NCBI RefSeq assembly: GCF_000711955.1
Contig: NZ_JONR01000008.1
Location: forward strand, 124,001-188,000
Length of the DNA: 64,000 nucleotides
Origin: Nevskia soli DSM 19509
GTDB lineage: Bacteria > Pseudomonadota > Gammaproteobacteria > Nevskiales > Nevskiaceae
Direction: 5' to 3'
Below, in pieces: positions 16,507-24,748 of this stretch (position 1 is its first letter; each line of letters begins with the position of its first letter). The notes under the pieces were generated by a model that saw only the letters and a program-made list of their open reading frames with translations, had not been told where the DNA came from and made no database searches. A program made the translations under genes and the position numbers.

Positions 16507-17273
16507 TGGCCGGTTGCCGGCAGATCTTTGGCACAGCGGAAGCCGAGCGAGCGGGTCGTGTCGTTGGGCTTCAGGCTGCTGAGCATGGCGACTCGCATCA
16601 AAACTGCAAAATTCTCCTTTTGCTGCAAGCTGAGCGCGCCGCTACCGCAGAACTTCTGGGCCTCGTCGCTGCTCATGAGGGAATTGGCGTCCTGTACCCA
16701 TTCCCACACCAGGTCGTGCAGGTCGAACAAACCATAGACATCGGTGGCAGACTGCTCCACCGGCCGAAGATCCTTCCCGGCCGGGCGCGCATACCAATCC
16801 AGCAAAGCCTGGCGCCAAGCAGGATCGGCGCGAGCGTCGCGCTCCGTGCGGCTGGCCGCGGCGGCGAGTTCCCACTCGTACCAGGTCGGCAGGCGTGCGC
16901 CTTCAGCCTCGCAATACGCTTCTGCCGCAAACCAGCTGATTCGCGTCACCGGCTGCTGCGGCTGGGCCGTCGCGCCCAGTTCGGCGGGCGCCAGCCATTG
17001 ACCCAGGTAGTCGGCGCCGGCGAACAGCGGCGGCACGACATCGCGGCGCCATTCCGGATAGGCCTTGACGAAGCTCAGAAATTCTCCATTCGTAACCGGG
17101 TGCCGTTGCAGCTGGAAGCCGCGTACAGTCACCGCGGCTGGCTTCACGCCCTGTAGCGCCGATTGAAAGTGCGGATTGCCTTCTACCGGGAGATAGGGAT
17201 TGTCGGCCACGGCGGTTGCGGCGCAGCACATCAGCGCCAGCGCCGCACCACGATCTATCCAGCGCGGCTTCAT
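16503..17273 (-). CDS. nirV: NirV-like SUMF1/FGE-sulfatase-domain protein (256 aa)
   Basis: Exported protein (signal residues 1-23, ending AVADN) with a formylglycine-generating-enzyme/SUMF1 fold. Visible signatures are RHPVTNGEFLSFVKAYP, PVTRISWFAAEAYCEAEGARLPTWYEWELAA and GLFDLHDLVWEWVQD, with the terminal LGFRCAK. NirV proteins of this fold are commonly encoded with nirK; their exact role is unsettled. The ATG shares one base with the nirK stop (TGATG). Catalytic activity is not implied, since the Cys pair of true FGE was not identified. Confidence 0.88.
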   Translation of the reverse strand: MKPRWIDRGAALALMCCAATAVADNPYLPVEGNPHFQSALQGVKPAAVTVRGFQLQRHPVTNGEFLSFVKAYPEWRRDVVPPLFAGADYLGQWLAPAELGATAQPQQPVTRISWFAAEAYCEAEGARLPTWYEWELAAAASRTERDARADPAWRQALLDWYARPAGKDLRPVEQSATDVYGLFDLHDLVWEWVQDANSLMSSDEAQKFCGSGALSLQQKENFAVLMRVAMLSSLKPNDTTRSLGFRCAKDLPATGQ

Positions 17274-18760
17274 CAGTGCGCCGCGCCCTCGGGCCGTTTG
17301 GTGGAACCGCGCAATTCCTTGACCTCGTCCGCGCTCACTGCGTCGCCGCTGTTGCCCCAGCTGTTGCGCACGAAGGTCAGAATATTGGCCAGCTCGTCGT
17401 CGTTAAGCTGGCTCATCGGCGGCATTACCGAGTCGAAGCCGTTGCCGTTGACGGTGATCTTGCCATTCAGGCCGTTGAGCACGATGCCGATCGCGCGCTT
17501 CTTGTCGGCCATCAGGAAGTCGGATCCAGCCAGCGGCGGGAAGACATTGGGCAGGCCCTGGCCGTTGCCCTGGTGACAGACAGAGCAGGTGCCGGTAAAG
17601 CGTGCCTCGCCGGCCTTGATCTGCTGCTCCTTGGTCAGGGTGCCACTGGCCTCCGCGGCGCGTGCCTCGGTGACCGGAGCCGGACTTGCGGCCTTGTCGC
17701 CCAGGTAGACGGAGTCCACTTCCTTGCCGGAATAGATTGCCTTGTTTTCCGGACCTGTGGCCTTGAGTATCGCCAGCGCGCCCTTGTTGAAGGCGCGGAA
17801 GATGGAATGATCGACCAGCACGTAGCTGCCGGGGACCGCCAGGTGGAATTCGACGATGGCGGCGCCACCGGACGGAATCAGCGTGGTCTGTACGTTTTCC
17901 TGCTCGTGCACGCCGCCTTCGTAGCGCACGCGGTCGAAGATCGCACCGATGACGTGGAAGCTGCTGACGAGGTTGGGTCCGCCGTTGCCGACGAACAGGC
18001 GCACCGTCTCGCCGACCTTCGCCTTCAGGGCATTATCACCGACCAGCGCCCCTTCGGAGCCGTTGAACAGCACGTAAGTCGGCTTCTCGTCGATGGCCTT
18101 CTGCATATCGAAATCCTGGTGGCCGTGCTCGCGATACTTGCCCACCGTATAGAAGTCTCCCTGCATCACGTAATACTCGTGGTCCACCGGCTTCATGCCT
18201 TCGGGCGGCTCGACCAGCATCAGGCCATACATGCCATTGGCGACATGCATCCCCACCGGTGCGGTAGCGCAGTGGTATACATAAATGCCCTGGTTGAGCG
18301 CCTTGAAGGTGAACTGGGACTCGTGTCCCGGTGCAGTGAAGCTGGAAGCCGCGCCGCCGCCCGGTCCGGTGACGCCGTGCAGGTCGATGTTGTGCGGCAT
18401 CTTGTTGTCGGGGTGGTTCTTCAGGTGGAACTCCACCGTATCGCCCTGGCGTACGCGGATGAAGTTGCCCGGAACGGTGCCGCCGAAGGTCCAGAAGGTG
18501 TAGCTGACACCTTCGGAGATTTCCTTCTCGATCTCGCGCACTTCCAGCTCGACAATGACCTTGGCCGGATGATTGCGATGGACCGGGGGCGGCACCATCG
18601 GCGGACTGGTCAGCACGGCGTGGATGGGTTCGCCTTGCGGTGGTCCGAAGTCCCCGTGAGTGCCACCGGTTGACTTGGTGGTGGCGGCAATGGCAGTGAA
18701 TACCCACGCCCCGGCAAGGCAGGAGGCAAGGACCGCCATGCTTGATCTTGTTCTTTTCAT
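17273..18760 (-). CDS. nirK: copper nitrite reductase with fused C-terminal cytochrome c (495 aa)
   Basis: Periplasmic NO-forming nitrite reductase. After a signal peptide (about residues 1-26), two cupredoxin domains carry the copper ligands: His in MPHNIDLHGV, the His-Cys pair and later His/Met in HCATAPVGMHVANGMYG, then SSFHVIGA and LVDHSIFRAFNKGA. The compact Cys-to-His loop is that of class II (AniA-like) enzymes. A C-terminal cytochrome c domain has heme motif CSVCH and distal PPMSQL. GAGGAAA precedes the ATG. First gene of nirK-nirV-sco-HiPIP, divergent from nnrS with an FNR/DNR box between, so expression under low oxygen and nitrogen oxides is expected. Confidence 0.95.
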   Translation of the reverse strand: MKRTRSSMAVLASCLAGAWVFTAIAATTKSTGGTHGDFGPPQGEPIHAVLTSPPMVPPPVHRNHPAKVIVELEVREIEKEISEGVSYTFWTFGGTVPGNFIRVRQGDTVEFHLKNHPDNKMPHNIDLHGVTGPGGGAASSFTAPGHESQFTFKALNQGIYVYHCATAPVGMHVANGMYGLMLVEPPEGMKPVDHEYYVMQGDFYTVGKYREHGHQDFDMQKAIDEKPTYVLFNGSEGALVGDNALKAKVGETVRLFVGNGGPNLVSSFHVIGAIFDRVRYEGGVHEQENVQTTLIPSGGAAIVEFHLAVPGSYVLVDHSIFRAFNKGALAILKATGPENKAIYSGKEVDSVYLGDKAASPAPVTEARAAEASGTLTKEQQIKAGEARFTGTCSVCHQGNGQGLPNVFPPLAGSDFLMADKKRAIGIVLNGLNGKITVNGNGFDSVMPPMSQLNDDELANILTFVRNSWGNSGDAVSADEVKELRGSTKRPEGAAH

Positions 18761-18810
18761 TTCGTTTCCTCACAGGCACGTGGCACAGCTTCAGATGGTA
18801 TACATTAACT

Positions 18811-18827
18811 TGGTATTTTTGATACCA
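18811..18827. promoter_or_regulatory. second palindrome in the nirK-nnrS intergenic region
   Basis: Inverted repeat TGGTAT-N5-ATACCA, with a further TGGTAT 15 bp to the left. It lies between the FNR-type box and nirK, where a -10 region would fall. It could be the site of a second regulator; an Rrf2/NsrR-type NO sensor is a guess only. Confidence 0.45.
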
Positions 18828-18829
18828 CT

Positions 18830-18843
18830 TTGATCTGGATCAA
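18830..18843. promoter_or_regulatory. FNR/DNR/NnrR-type box
   Basis: Perfect TTGAT-CTGG-ATCAA dyad between divergent nirK and nnrS. Its centre is 76 bp from the nirK ATG, compatible with activation at about -41.5 of a nirK transcript starting near 18795. This is the standard signature of Crp/Fnr-family control by low oxygen or nitric oxide. Confidence 0.85.
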
Positions 18844-18974
18844 CCCGGTCTCGGGCAAGGCACCCGAAGATGCCTCGTGCGGGCACGCTGGTTCGTTGGT
18901 TCATGCGCATCAAGTCGACCCGTAGATTGCCGGCCCAGGTTCTGGCCAATTCCATCCATTTTTTTCGAGCGCCG

Positions 18975-20135
18975 ATGTCCGCCCCGTCCCTTGCATCCAG
19001 TCCCCTGCGTGGTACCCAGCCCGTCCACCCGTTTCGGCCGCTGTTCCTGGCTGCCAGCGCGGCATCGAGCCTGGGCCTGCTGCTTTGGGGGGCCTTTCTG
19101 CACCTGGGATTTCTGCCGCAGGGTCCCCTGCCGCCCATCCTGTGGCATGGCCACGCCATGCTGTTCGGCTTTGCCGGCGCGCTCGTTGGCGGATTTCTGC
19201 TGACCGCGGCCGGCAACTGGACCGGTCGCCCGACCGCCGGCAAGCCTGCGCTCGGCGCGCTGTGCGCCGCCTGGCTGCTTGCGCAAATCGCGCTCCTTGC
19301 TCCCGTAGCAATATGGATCGGAGCCGGATTCGAGCTTGCTTATCTGCTCGGACTGGCCGTGCTGCTCGCCCGCGTCGTCATCGCCACGCGCAACCGGCGC
19401 AATTATTTCGTGATTGGCTTGTTGCTGGCATACGCCGCGCTCGATCTGACGTTCTTCATCGGTGCCTCCCGCGACCAGGCGCTGGCTGCGCAAGCCTTGT
19501 TTTGGACGGTGGATTGGCTGTCGCTGCTGATGCTGGTGATCGGTGGCCGGGTCATTCCGTTCTTTACCGGCCGACGGATGCCACAGGTCAAGGCAGTCGA
19601 CTACAAGTTGCTTGCGGGAATCGTAAACGTCAGTGCGGCGCTGGCGCTGACCTTCGACATCGTGGCATTGGCGCCGCAACTGCGTGGCGGATTGTGGCTG
19701 TCTTTGGCGGTACTGACTCTGGTCAGGATGCTGTGCTGGCGCGGCTGGCGTACCGGCAGCGAGCCGATGCTCTGGTCGCTGCACCTGGGCTACGCCTGGC
19801 TGGCGATCGGCATGGCATTGCGTGGCATGGCACTACTCGGGATCTGGTCGCAATCGGAGACCACCGCAATGCATGGCATCACCGTTGGTGCATTGGGGAC
19901 CTTATCGCTTGCCATGATGACGCGCGTCGCCCAAGGTCATGGCGGCGCGACGATCCGCGCCAGCCGCTGGTTGGCACTCGCCTTTGTTCTGCCGAGCATC
20001 GCCGCTTTACTGCGTCTGGCTGGGCCGCCGGTGTTGTGGACGACGGCGGCCACTCTTTGGACTTTGGCTTTCCTGATCTACCTGTTCAATCTGGGGCCGC
20101 TGCTGGTGCGTGGCCGTCCACCAGCAGGCGAGTAA
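18975..20135 (+). CDS. nnrS: NnrS family protein (386 aa)
   Basis: Polytopic membrane protein with about 12 helices. The family opening is HPFRPLFLAASAASSLGLLLW, then WHGHAMLFGFAGALVGGFLLTAAGNWTGRP, RVIPFFTGRRMP, and HGITVGALGTLSLAMMTRVAQGHGG near the end. NnrS is a heme- and copper-binding protein that protects against nitric oxide stress and is a hallmark of denitrification loci. ATG 18975 gives the family-typical N-terminus; in-frame starts further upstream would add an unlikely 35 residues. It is divergent from nirK and shares the FNR-type box. Confidence 0.9.
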   Translation: MSAPSLASSPLRGTQPVHPFRPLFLAASAASSLGLLLWGAFLHLGFLPQGPLPPILWHGHAMLFGFAGALVGGFLLTAAGNWTGRPTAGKPALGALCAAWLLAQIALLAPVAIWIGAGFELAYLLGLAVLLARVVIATRNRRNYFVIGLLLAYAALDLTFFIGASRDQALAAQALFWTVDWLSLLMLVIGGRVIPFFTGRRMPQVKAVDYKLLAGIVNVSAALALTFDIVALAPQLRGGLWLSLAVLTLVRMLCWRGWRTGSEPMLWSLHLGYAWLAIGMALRGMALLGIWSQSETTAMHGITVGALGTLSLAMMTRVAQGHGGATIRASRWLALAFVLPSIAALLRLAGPPVLWTTAATLWTLAFLIYLFNLGPLLVRGRPPAGE

Positions 20136-20541
20136 ATCCAGGTTCCTGACCTCGGTATTGACCCGAAGGTCGGTACTGGCCATCTCGCAAGGTATCGGCC
20201 ATGCCCGTGGTCAACCGGCTGGGCCAGGCCCGCATAGTCGGCTGATCGTCATTGAAGACCTGCTGCAAGGACGATTGAAGGACTTGCAGGAGGAGCGCGA
20301 TTGTGAGCGGATCCTCAAGATCGAGCGTCTCATCCCGACAGCGCGCAACCTGACTGCGTAGTTTCAAGCGAATAGGATTAATTCGCACATGCCGCTTTTC
20401 GGTCGAGGGTTGCGCGCGCAATGCCATCTCTCACCCCGCTCCCCATCTGCGCAGCGCGCGGCACGCTTGCTGAAATGACCGCCGTCGCAGGCGCGATTCA
20501 TTCTGTTACAGACTCTTGGCGATGGAGCCAACGGGCGCTGC
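20136..20541. other. intergenic stretch, no supported gene
   Basis: About 400 bp between the convergent nnrS and pyruvate-kinase-like genes. Overlapping frames on both strands (83 aa at 20110-20361 plus, 113 aa at 20086-20427 minus) have no family resemblance and no ribosome-binding site. It may be decayed sequence. No terminator with a T-run was seen. Confidence 0.5.
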
Positions 20542-22773
20542 TCAGTGCAGAACTTCCGCGATACCGGTAGGAACCGAAGCGCGGCCGCCCAGTGCGGCCA
20601 CCAAGTCCTCCGCCCGTACCCGGACCGAGTGATCCGGTTCGCGCCGTCCGTCGCGGAGCAGCAGTTGCGCTGCCCGTTCGACGGGGCCGCGGTGCCGTGC
20701 GAAGTCCGGCAGGGGCCTGGCCGGATCGATGCCAAGCGCCCGCGCCAGGTCATCGACATGGACGAAGCAGGGGATCATTTCGCCATTGCGAAAGGCGGTG
20801 AACACGACCATGCGCCGCTCCAGGTCCAGCTCCTGGGATTGCCCGAATCGCACCTCCTGATGGCTTGCCGGCTCCGGTGCCGATCCATCTTTGGTGAACG
20901 GCACCGCCGGTCCGCCCGCGGTCGTGCCGGCGAACAACCGTGCCAGACGCAGCGCACGTAGCTGCGGACTTTTCTTGGATTGATGCGCCTGCATGCGGCG
21001 CAGGATGTCGTCCAGTGTCCGCACGGCTTGCAGGATGTGCGGCCCCTTGTTCAGCATCACGCACTCGGCGCGATCACCCATCGCGGCGTCGGTGATTTCG
21101 GCACGCGAAGGCTGGCCCTCGCGCGCCAGGGTTTCAAGCACCTGTGTCGCCCAGATCACCGGCACGTGGGCCGACTCGCAGATCCAAAGGATCTCCTCCT
21201 GGACTTCGGCCAGGCGCTCGAAGCCGCACTCGACGGCCAGATCGCCGCGCGCGATCATCACCCCGCAGCGCGGCCACTTCATCGCTTCGAGCAGCATTTC
21301 CGGCAGACAATCGAAGCCCCGCCGCGTTTCGATCTTCAGGACGATTGCGGGGCGCTCGGCGCCAAGCCGCACGATTTCGCCGAGCAGCTGGCGCACGTCG
21401 TCGGCGCTGTTGGCGAAGGACAGGGCCACCATGTCGGCATTCCGCGCCACGAAGCGCAGATCCTGCACGTCTTTCGGCGTCAGCGCGGCCGGCAACCCCT
21501 GGCTGTCGGGCAGGTTGATGCCTTTGCCGCCGCGCAATTTGCCGCCGCCCGGACGTGTGCGCGTGATGCGCAGGCCAATTCCATCCGCATCGATGCGCTC
21601 GACGATGGCCCAGATGCGGCCATCGTCGAACGAGACCCTTTCGCCGACGCGCACCGCTTCGAACGCCTCCGGCGGCAGGCAACCGATCCGCGCAGGTGCC
21701 AGCAATGCGCCCTGCTCGTCGGTGGTTGCCATCCGTCCGGGCAGCCCGTCGCGGGTCAGGATCAGGACATCGCCCTGTTGCAGCAGCAGGACGCCTTCTC
21801 TCGCCGGCAAGGCCCCAACCTGGGCTTCGTGCCCTTCGCCATTGAGCGCAAGACCCGGTACGAAATAGGCCGTCTTGCGCAGTTCGGCCCAGCAGCCTTC
21901 GCTTCCGGCTTCCGCCACCTCCAGCGTGCGCCGCGCGCTGCGCACGTCGGTGAAATAGACCCTGCTGCCGGCCTTCAGCCCGGACAGCCACGCGCCTGGC
22001 ACGGGCAAACTCGCGTCGGCCGCCCCCGGGGCCGGACACGGATGCTCCTGCGGCGTCAGCCAGACCCGGGCCGGAAGCAACACACGGCCAAGCTCATCGC
22101 GCTGCGGGCGCACCTTCATCACGGCGGGTCCGGGCTCCAGCGGGCCGGTGCGCAGCTTGGGTCCCGCCAAATCCATCAGCAGGCGGCAGCGCCGTTGCAG
22201 CGCTTTTTCCGCCAGCCGCAAGTGCTCCACCATCCGCGTCCAGGCCGCCGCGTCGTCGTGGGCGCAATTGATGCGCATGCAGTCCATGCCCTGGCGCATC
22301 AACTCCAGCACCAGGCCATAGTCCTGCGCCGCTTCACTGGGCATGGTGACCATGATTCTCACCGCGCGCTGCTCCGGCGCCGGCCCCATGAGGGCTTCGG
22401 TGTGCTCACGCAGCAGGCGCAGGCCGCTCGCCCGGTCGACGCCGGCCCGGTGCGAAGGTGCGGCTGCGCCGCCCGGGTCGCCTAATATCTTCAGCACCGC
22501 ATTCAGTGTGCTCAGCACATGCGACTCGGCACGTCCCAGCGAGGACAGCCCCAGCTCCGCGAGACGCTCCTGCAAAGTGCGGATGTCGTGGCGCCGCAGC
22601 ACGAGGTAATGCAGCAGATTGCCCGCACTGTCACGGTAGGCGGGGTGCAACTGGTCGGTGGCGCCTGGCTGCACGGCCAACATTTCATTGCGCAGCACTG
22701 CCAGCTCGTTGGCCAGGCTCTTGAGTTCGGCCGCGATTTCGGCGGGCTTTCCTGGTGCATTTCCATGAGTCAT
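20542..22773 (-). CDS. atypical pyruvate-kinase-like protein (743 aa)
   Basis: Much longer than ordinary pyruvate kinase (about 470 aa). Residues 1-150 are a helical extension. A pyruvate-kinase barrel follows: RIMVTMPSEAAQDYG, MRINCAHDD, LLMDLAGPKLRTG, then GKGINLPDSQGLPAALTPKDVQDL, IVLKIETRRGF, GVMIARGDLAVECG and IWATQVLETLAREGQPSRAEITDA. The region between RTGP and GKGINLP is enlarged, and the usual C-terminal allosteric domain is replaced by an unrelated segment. The usual MLSGET is MLNKGPH. Activity as pyruvate kinase is plausible but unproven. An upstream ATG at 22812 is possible; 22773 has GGAAG before it. Neighbours are stress proteins with FNR-like boxes. Confidence 0.85.
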   Translation of the reverse strand: MTHGNAPGKPAEIAAELKSLANELAVLRNEMLAVQPGATDQLHPAYRDSAGNLLHYLVLRRHDIRTLQERLAELGLSSLGRAESHVLSTLNAVLKILGDPGGAAAPSHRAGVDRASGLRLLREHTEALMGPAPEQRAVRIMVTMPSEAAQDYGLVLELMRQGMDCMRINCAHDDAAAWTRMVEHLRLAEKALQRRCRLLMDLAGPKLRTGPLEPGPAVMKVRPQRDELGRVLLPARVWLTPQEHPCPAPGAADASLPVPGAWLSGLKAGSRVYFTDVRSARRTLEVAEAGSEGCWAELRKTAYFVPGLALNGEGHEAQVGALPAREGVLLLQQGDVLILTRDGLPGRMATTDEQGALLAPARIGCLPPEAFEAVRVGERVSFDDGRIWAIVERIDADGIGLRITRTRPGGGKLRGGKGINLPDSQGLPAALTPKDVQDLRFVARNADMVALSFANSADDVRQLLGEIVRLGAERPAIVLKIETRRGFDCLPEMLLEAMKWPRCGVMIARGDLAVECGFERLAEVQEEILWICESAHVPVIWATQVLETLAREGQPSRAEITDAAMGDRAECVMLNKGPHILQAVRTLDDILRRMQAHQSKKSPQLRALRLARLFAGTTAGGPAVPFTKDGSAPEPASHQEVRFGQSQELDLERRMVVFTAFRNGEMIPCFVHVDDLARALGIDPARPLPDFARHRGPVERAAQLLLRDGRREPDHSVRVRAEDLVAALGGRASVPTGIAEVLH

Positions 22774-22891
22774 GACACGTCTTCCAAGTCCGTCCTGGAC
22801 TGTCTGCAACATCAGGTTCGTATCGGCCGGCCTCAGTCATGTCCTGCCGCCGGGCTTGAGGCATCGTGCCGGACGCCGCAGTGGATCGGAC

Positions 22892-22905
22892 TTGATCCAG
22901 GTCAA
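22892..22905. promoter_or_regulatory. FNR/DNR-like box upstream of the pyruvate-kinase-like gene
   Basis: TTGAT-CCAG-GTCAA, one mismatch from a perfect FNR dyad, in the 168-bp gap between the universal stress gene and the pyruvate-kinase-like gene; 119 bp before the latter's ATG. Confidence 0.6.
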
Positions 22906-22941
22906 GGCGGCGGGCGGATCGATTCCGTCGTTCCCGCCGGT

Positions 22942-23382
22942 TCAGGGAACGATCAACACCGGCCGCGGCGAGACGCTTGCGAGTTTCTGCGAGACGCTGC
23001 CCAACATCAGCTCCCGCATCAACCCGCGGCCGCGACGGCCGACGACGATCACGCCCGCGGAGCAGTCGCGTGCTGCGCCGATGATCGCTTCCGCCACGTC
23101 TCCAGTGTGCGAGACCAGATGGATGTCCGTTGCACCCAGCAACGCGGCTTTTTCGCGCGCTTCGTTCAGCCACTGGCCCGAGAGGGACTCAAGCACATCG
23201 ACGATAGAGCCCCCTTCGGTGCGGCGGAACTGCTCCAGTTCGTCCGGCGAGAAACCGAAGTTGCCGATCACATTGACGATCCACAGGCTCGCATGGGCCT
23301 CAGCCGCCATGCCTGCGGCCAACTCCAGGGCGCGTCCGGCACCTTCCGAGCCATCGATGGCCGCCAGGATTTTCTTTACCAT
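22942..23382 (-). CDS. universal stress protein, UspA family (146 aa)
   Basis: Single Usp domain of Rossmann-like fold. It starts MVKKILAAIDGSEGAGRALELA and ends with the ATP-binding signature VVGRRGRGLMRELMLGSVSQKLASVSPRPVLIV, matching G-x2-G-x9-GS. It is a cytosolic ATP-binding stress protein. It lies between a CHAD gene and a pyruvate-kinase-like gene on the same strand, near FNR-like boxes, so induction in low oxygen is probable. Confidence 0.92.
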   Translation of the reverse strand: MVKKILAAIDGSEGAGRALELAAGMAAEAHASLWIVNVIGNFGFSPDELEQFRRTEGGSIVDVLESLSGQWLNEAREKAALLGATDIHLVSHTGDVAEAIIGAARDCSAGVIVVGRRGRGLMRELMLGSVSQKLASVSPRPVLIVP

Positions 23383-23430
23383 TGTCGAAGCTCCGTTATG
23401 AGTGTTGGGTGTTGGGTGGTTGTGCCCTGC

Positions 23431-24324
23431 TTACCGCCAGAACGGTTTGCGCCCGGCGAGCGACTTCCATTCACGCCGCATCCGGCGGCCTCGCTTCGGA
23501 CGCGCAAGGCGGCGTCGCAGGGCAGTGGCTTGTGCTTTGGCTCCTCCGTCCAGGCGCTTGCCGATGTGCGCCGCCAGGGCCCTGTCGACGATCCCGTCCT
23601 GGAACCGGCCAAGCTCGGCCTGGAGCTGGGAAATCAGTTCGATGTAGGCCCCGGTGTCGTCTTCGGGGAACCACTCGGCCAGCATTTCGCTTGCATAGCG
23701 CAGGCGCTTGAGGCTCATGCGCAGTCGATGCAGATCTTCCGCTTTGAGCCGGCGGAAATGCCGGCCACGTTTGCGGACCTGGCGCAGGCGCGCGTCCAGC
23801 GCCGCCACGGAAAGTTGCCGGATCGCACGGCTCGCGGGCTCGTCGCCGTTGATTCCCGGCACGGGCGGCTGGTCACGGAAGCGTCGCAGTTCCGCCAACA
23901 GGCGTGTGGCGCGGGTGCCGTGCAGAGCCCGCTTGATCCGGAGCAGTGCCTGGGCGCGCCGTGTCGCGATCGCCTCGAGCGCGAAGCGCCGGTCGGCTGC
24001 AGCATGCTCGCCCGGCCATGCGCGCCTCACATCGGCGAGAAACACGTCCCATTCGCGGACCGATGCGAGACGACGCATCAGCCAATGCAGGTTGCGGTCC
24101 AGCGCCCCGGACTGACGAACGGTCAGGACGCCCGGAAACGAGCCCAGGGCAGTCCGCAACTTCGTGATGGCCACGCGCAGCTGATGGATTTTTTCCGGCG
24201 TTAGTGCGTTGTCGACGGTGGCGATTTCATGCTCGACACGGCGCGCAAGGCTTGCGACAAGCGGCTCGACCACGCCCCGACCATGGCCACTGACGCTCTT
24301 TTCCGCACTTGCCATGATTTCCAT
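23431..24324 (-). CDS. CHAD domain protein (297 aa)
   Basis: Conserved histidine alpha-helical domain over most of its length. Repeated basic helices with conserved His occur at EKIHQLRVAITKLRTALGSF, LHWLMRRLASVREWDVFL and EDLHRLRMSLKRLRYASEML. CHAD domains bind inorganic polyphosphate and can localise to polyphosphate granules. There is no CYTH partner domain. Starts at 24324 or 24315 are both possible (GGAA precedes the second). It is upstream of the Usp gene with a 48-bp gap. Confidence 0.88.
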   Translation of the reverse strand: MEIMASAEKSVSGHGRGVVEPLVASLARRVEHEIATVDNALTPEKIHQLRVAITKLRTALGSFPGVLTVRQSGALDRNLHWLMRRLASVREWDVFLADVRRAWPGEHAAADRRFALEAIATRRAQALLRIKRALHGTRATRLLAELRRFRDQPPVPGINGDEPASRAIRQLSVAALDARLRQVRKRGRHFRRLKAEDLHRLRMSLKRLRYASEMLAEWFPEDDTGAYIELISQLQAELGRFQDGIVDRALAAHIGKRLDGGAKAQATALRRRLARPKRGRRMRREWKSLAGRKPFWR

Positions 24325-24370
24325 CCGCGATGGTCCGGCAAAAGAATGCCGTCAGGCGGGAGGCATCGCC

Positions 24371-24384
24371 TTGACCTGAGTCAA
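24371..24384. promoter_or_regulatory. FNR/ANR-like palindrome upstream of the CHAD gene
   Basis: TTGAC-CTGA-GTCAA, a perfect dyad with FNR spacing, centred 53 bp from the CHAD start at 24324. It is one of three such boxes in 5.6 kb. Confidence 0.6.
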
Positions 24385-24558
24385 TGTGGCACAGACCCGT
24401 TACAGGAGCCCGCATGGATCATGGCGGCCATCTCCAATGGCGCCGGGAGGCGCCGGTTGAATGACCAAGAGTGCCAGAAGCGGCCCAAGAGATCCGGCTG
24501 GAACACGTGGTCAGTATTCATCGGCGTAATGCGCCCACGGGCCGCCGACGGGAAAACC

Positions 24559-24735
24559 TCAATCCTCGATCAACTCGTAATCTCCCTTGGCGGCGCCGCA
24601 TTCCGGGCAGAGCCAGCTATCGGGAATGTCTTCGTAGCGGGTGCCGGGCGCGATGCCGCTGTCGGGATCGCCCAGGGCTTCGTCGTAGATATGGGAGCAG
24701 TAGCGGCAACGGTAACGTCGGTTGGGCGTGGGCAT
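24559..24735 (-). CDS. rubredoxin (58 aa)
   Basis: Small iron protein read from ATG 24735 to TGA 24559-24561. It carries both rubredoxin knuckles, CRYCSHIYDEA and LCPECGAAKGDYE, with the typical middle GDPDSGIAPGTRYEDIPDSW. It binds one iron through four Cys and transfers single electrons. It lies 13 bp downstream of a di-iron-type membrane desaturase on the same strand, so it is the likely electron donor, as in AlkB-AlkG systems. The family is 50-60 aa, so it is full length. Confidence 0.93.
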   Translation of the reverse strand: MPTPNRRYRCRYCSHIYDEALGDPDSGIAPGTRYEDIPDSWLCPECGAAKGDYELIED

Positions 24736-24748
24736 GGAGTGCTCCGGC

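Noticed and set aside
20086..20427. Small frames between nnrS and the pyruvate-kinase-like gene
   Set aside because: Overlapping on both strands, no ribosome-binding site and no recognisable homology; recorded as intergenic.
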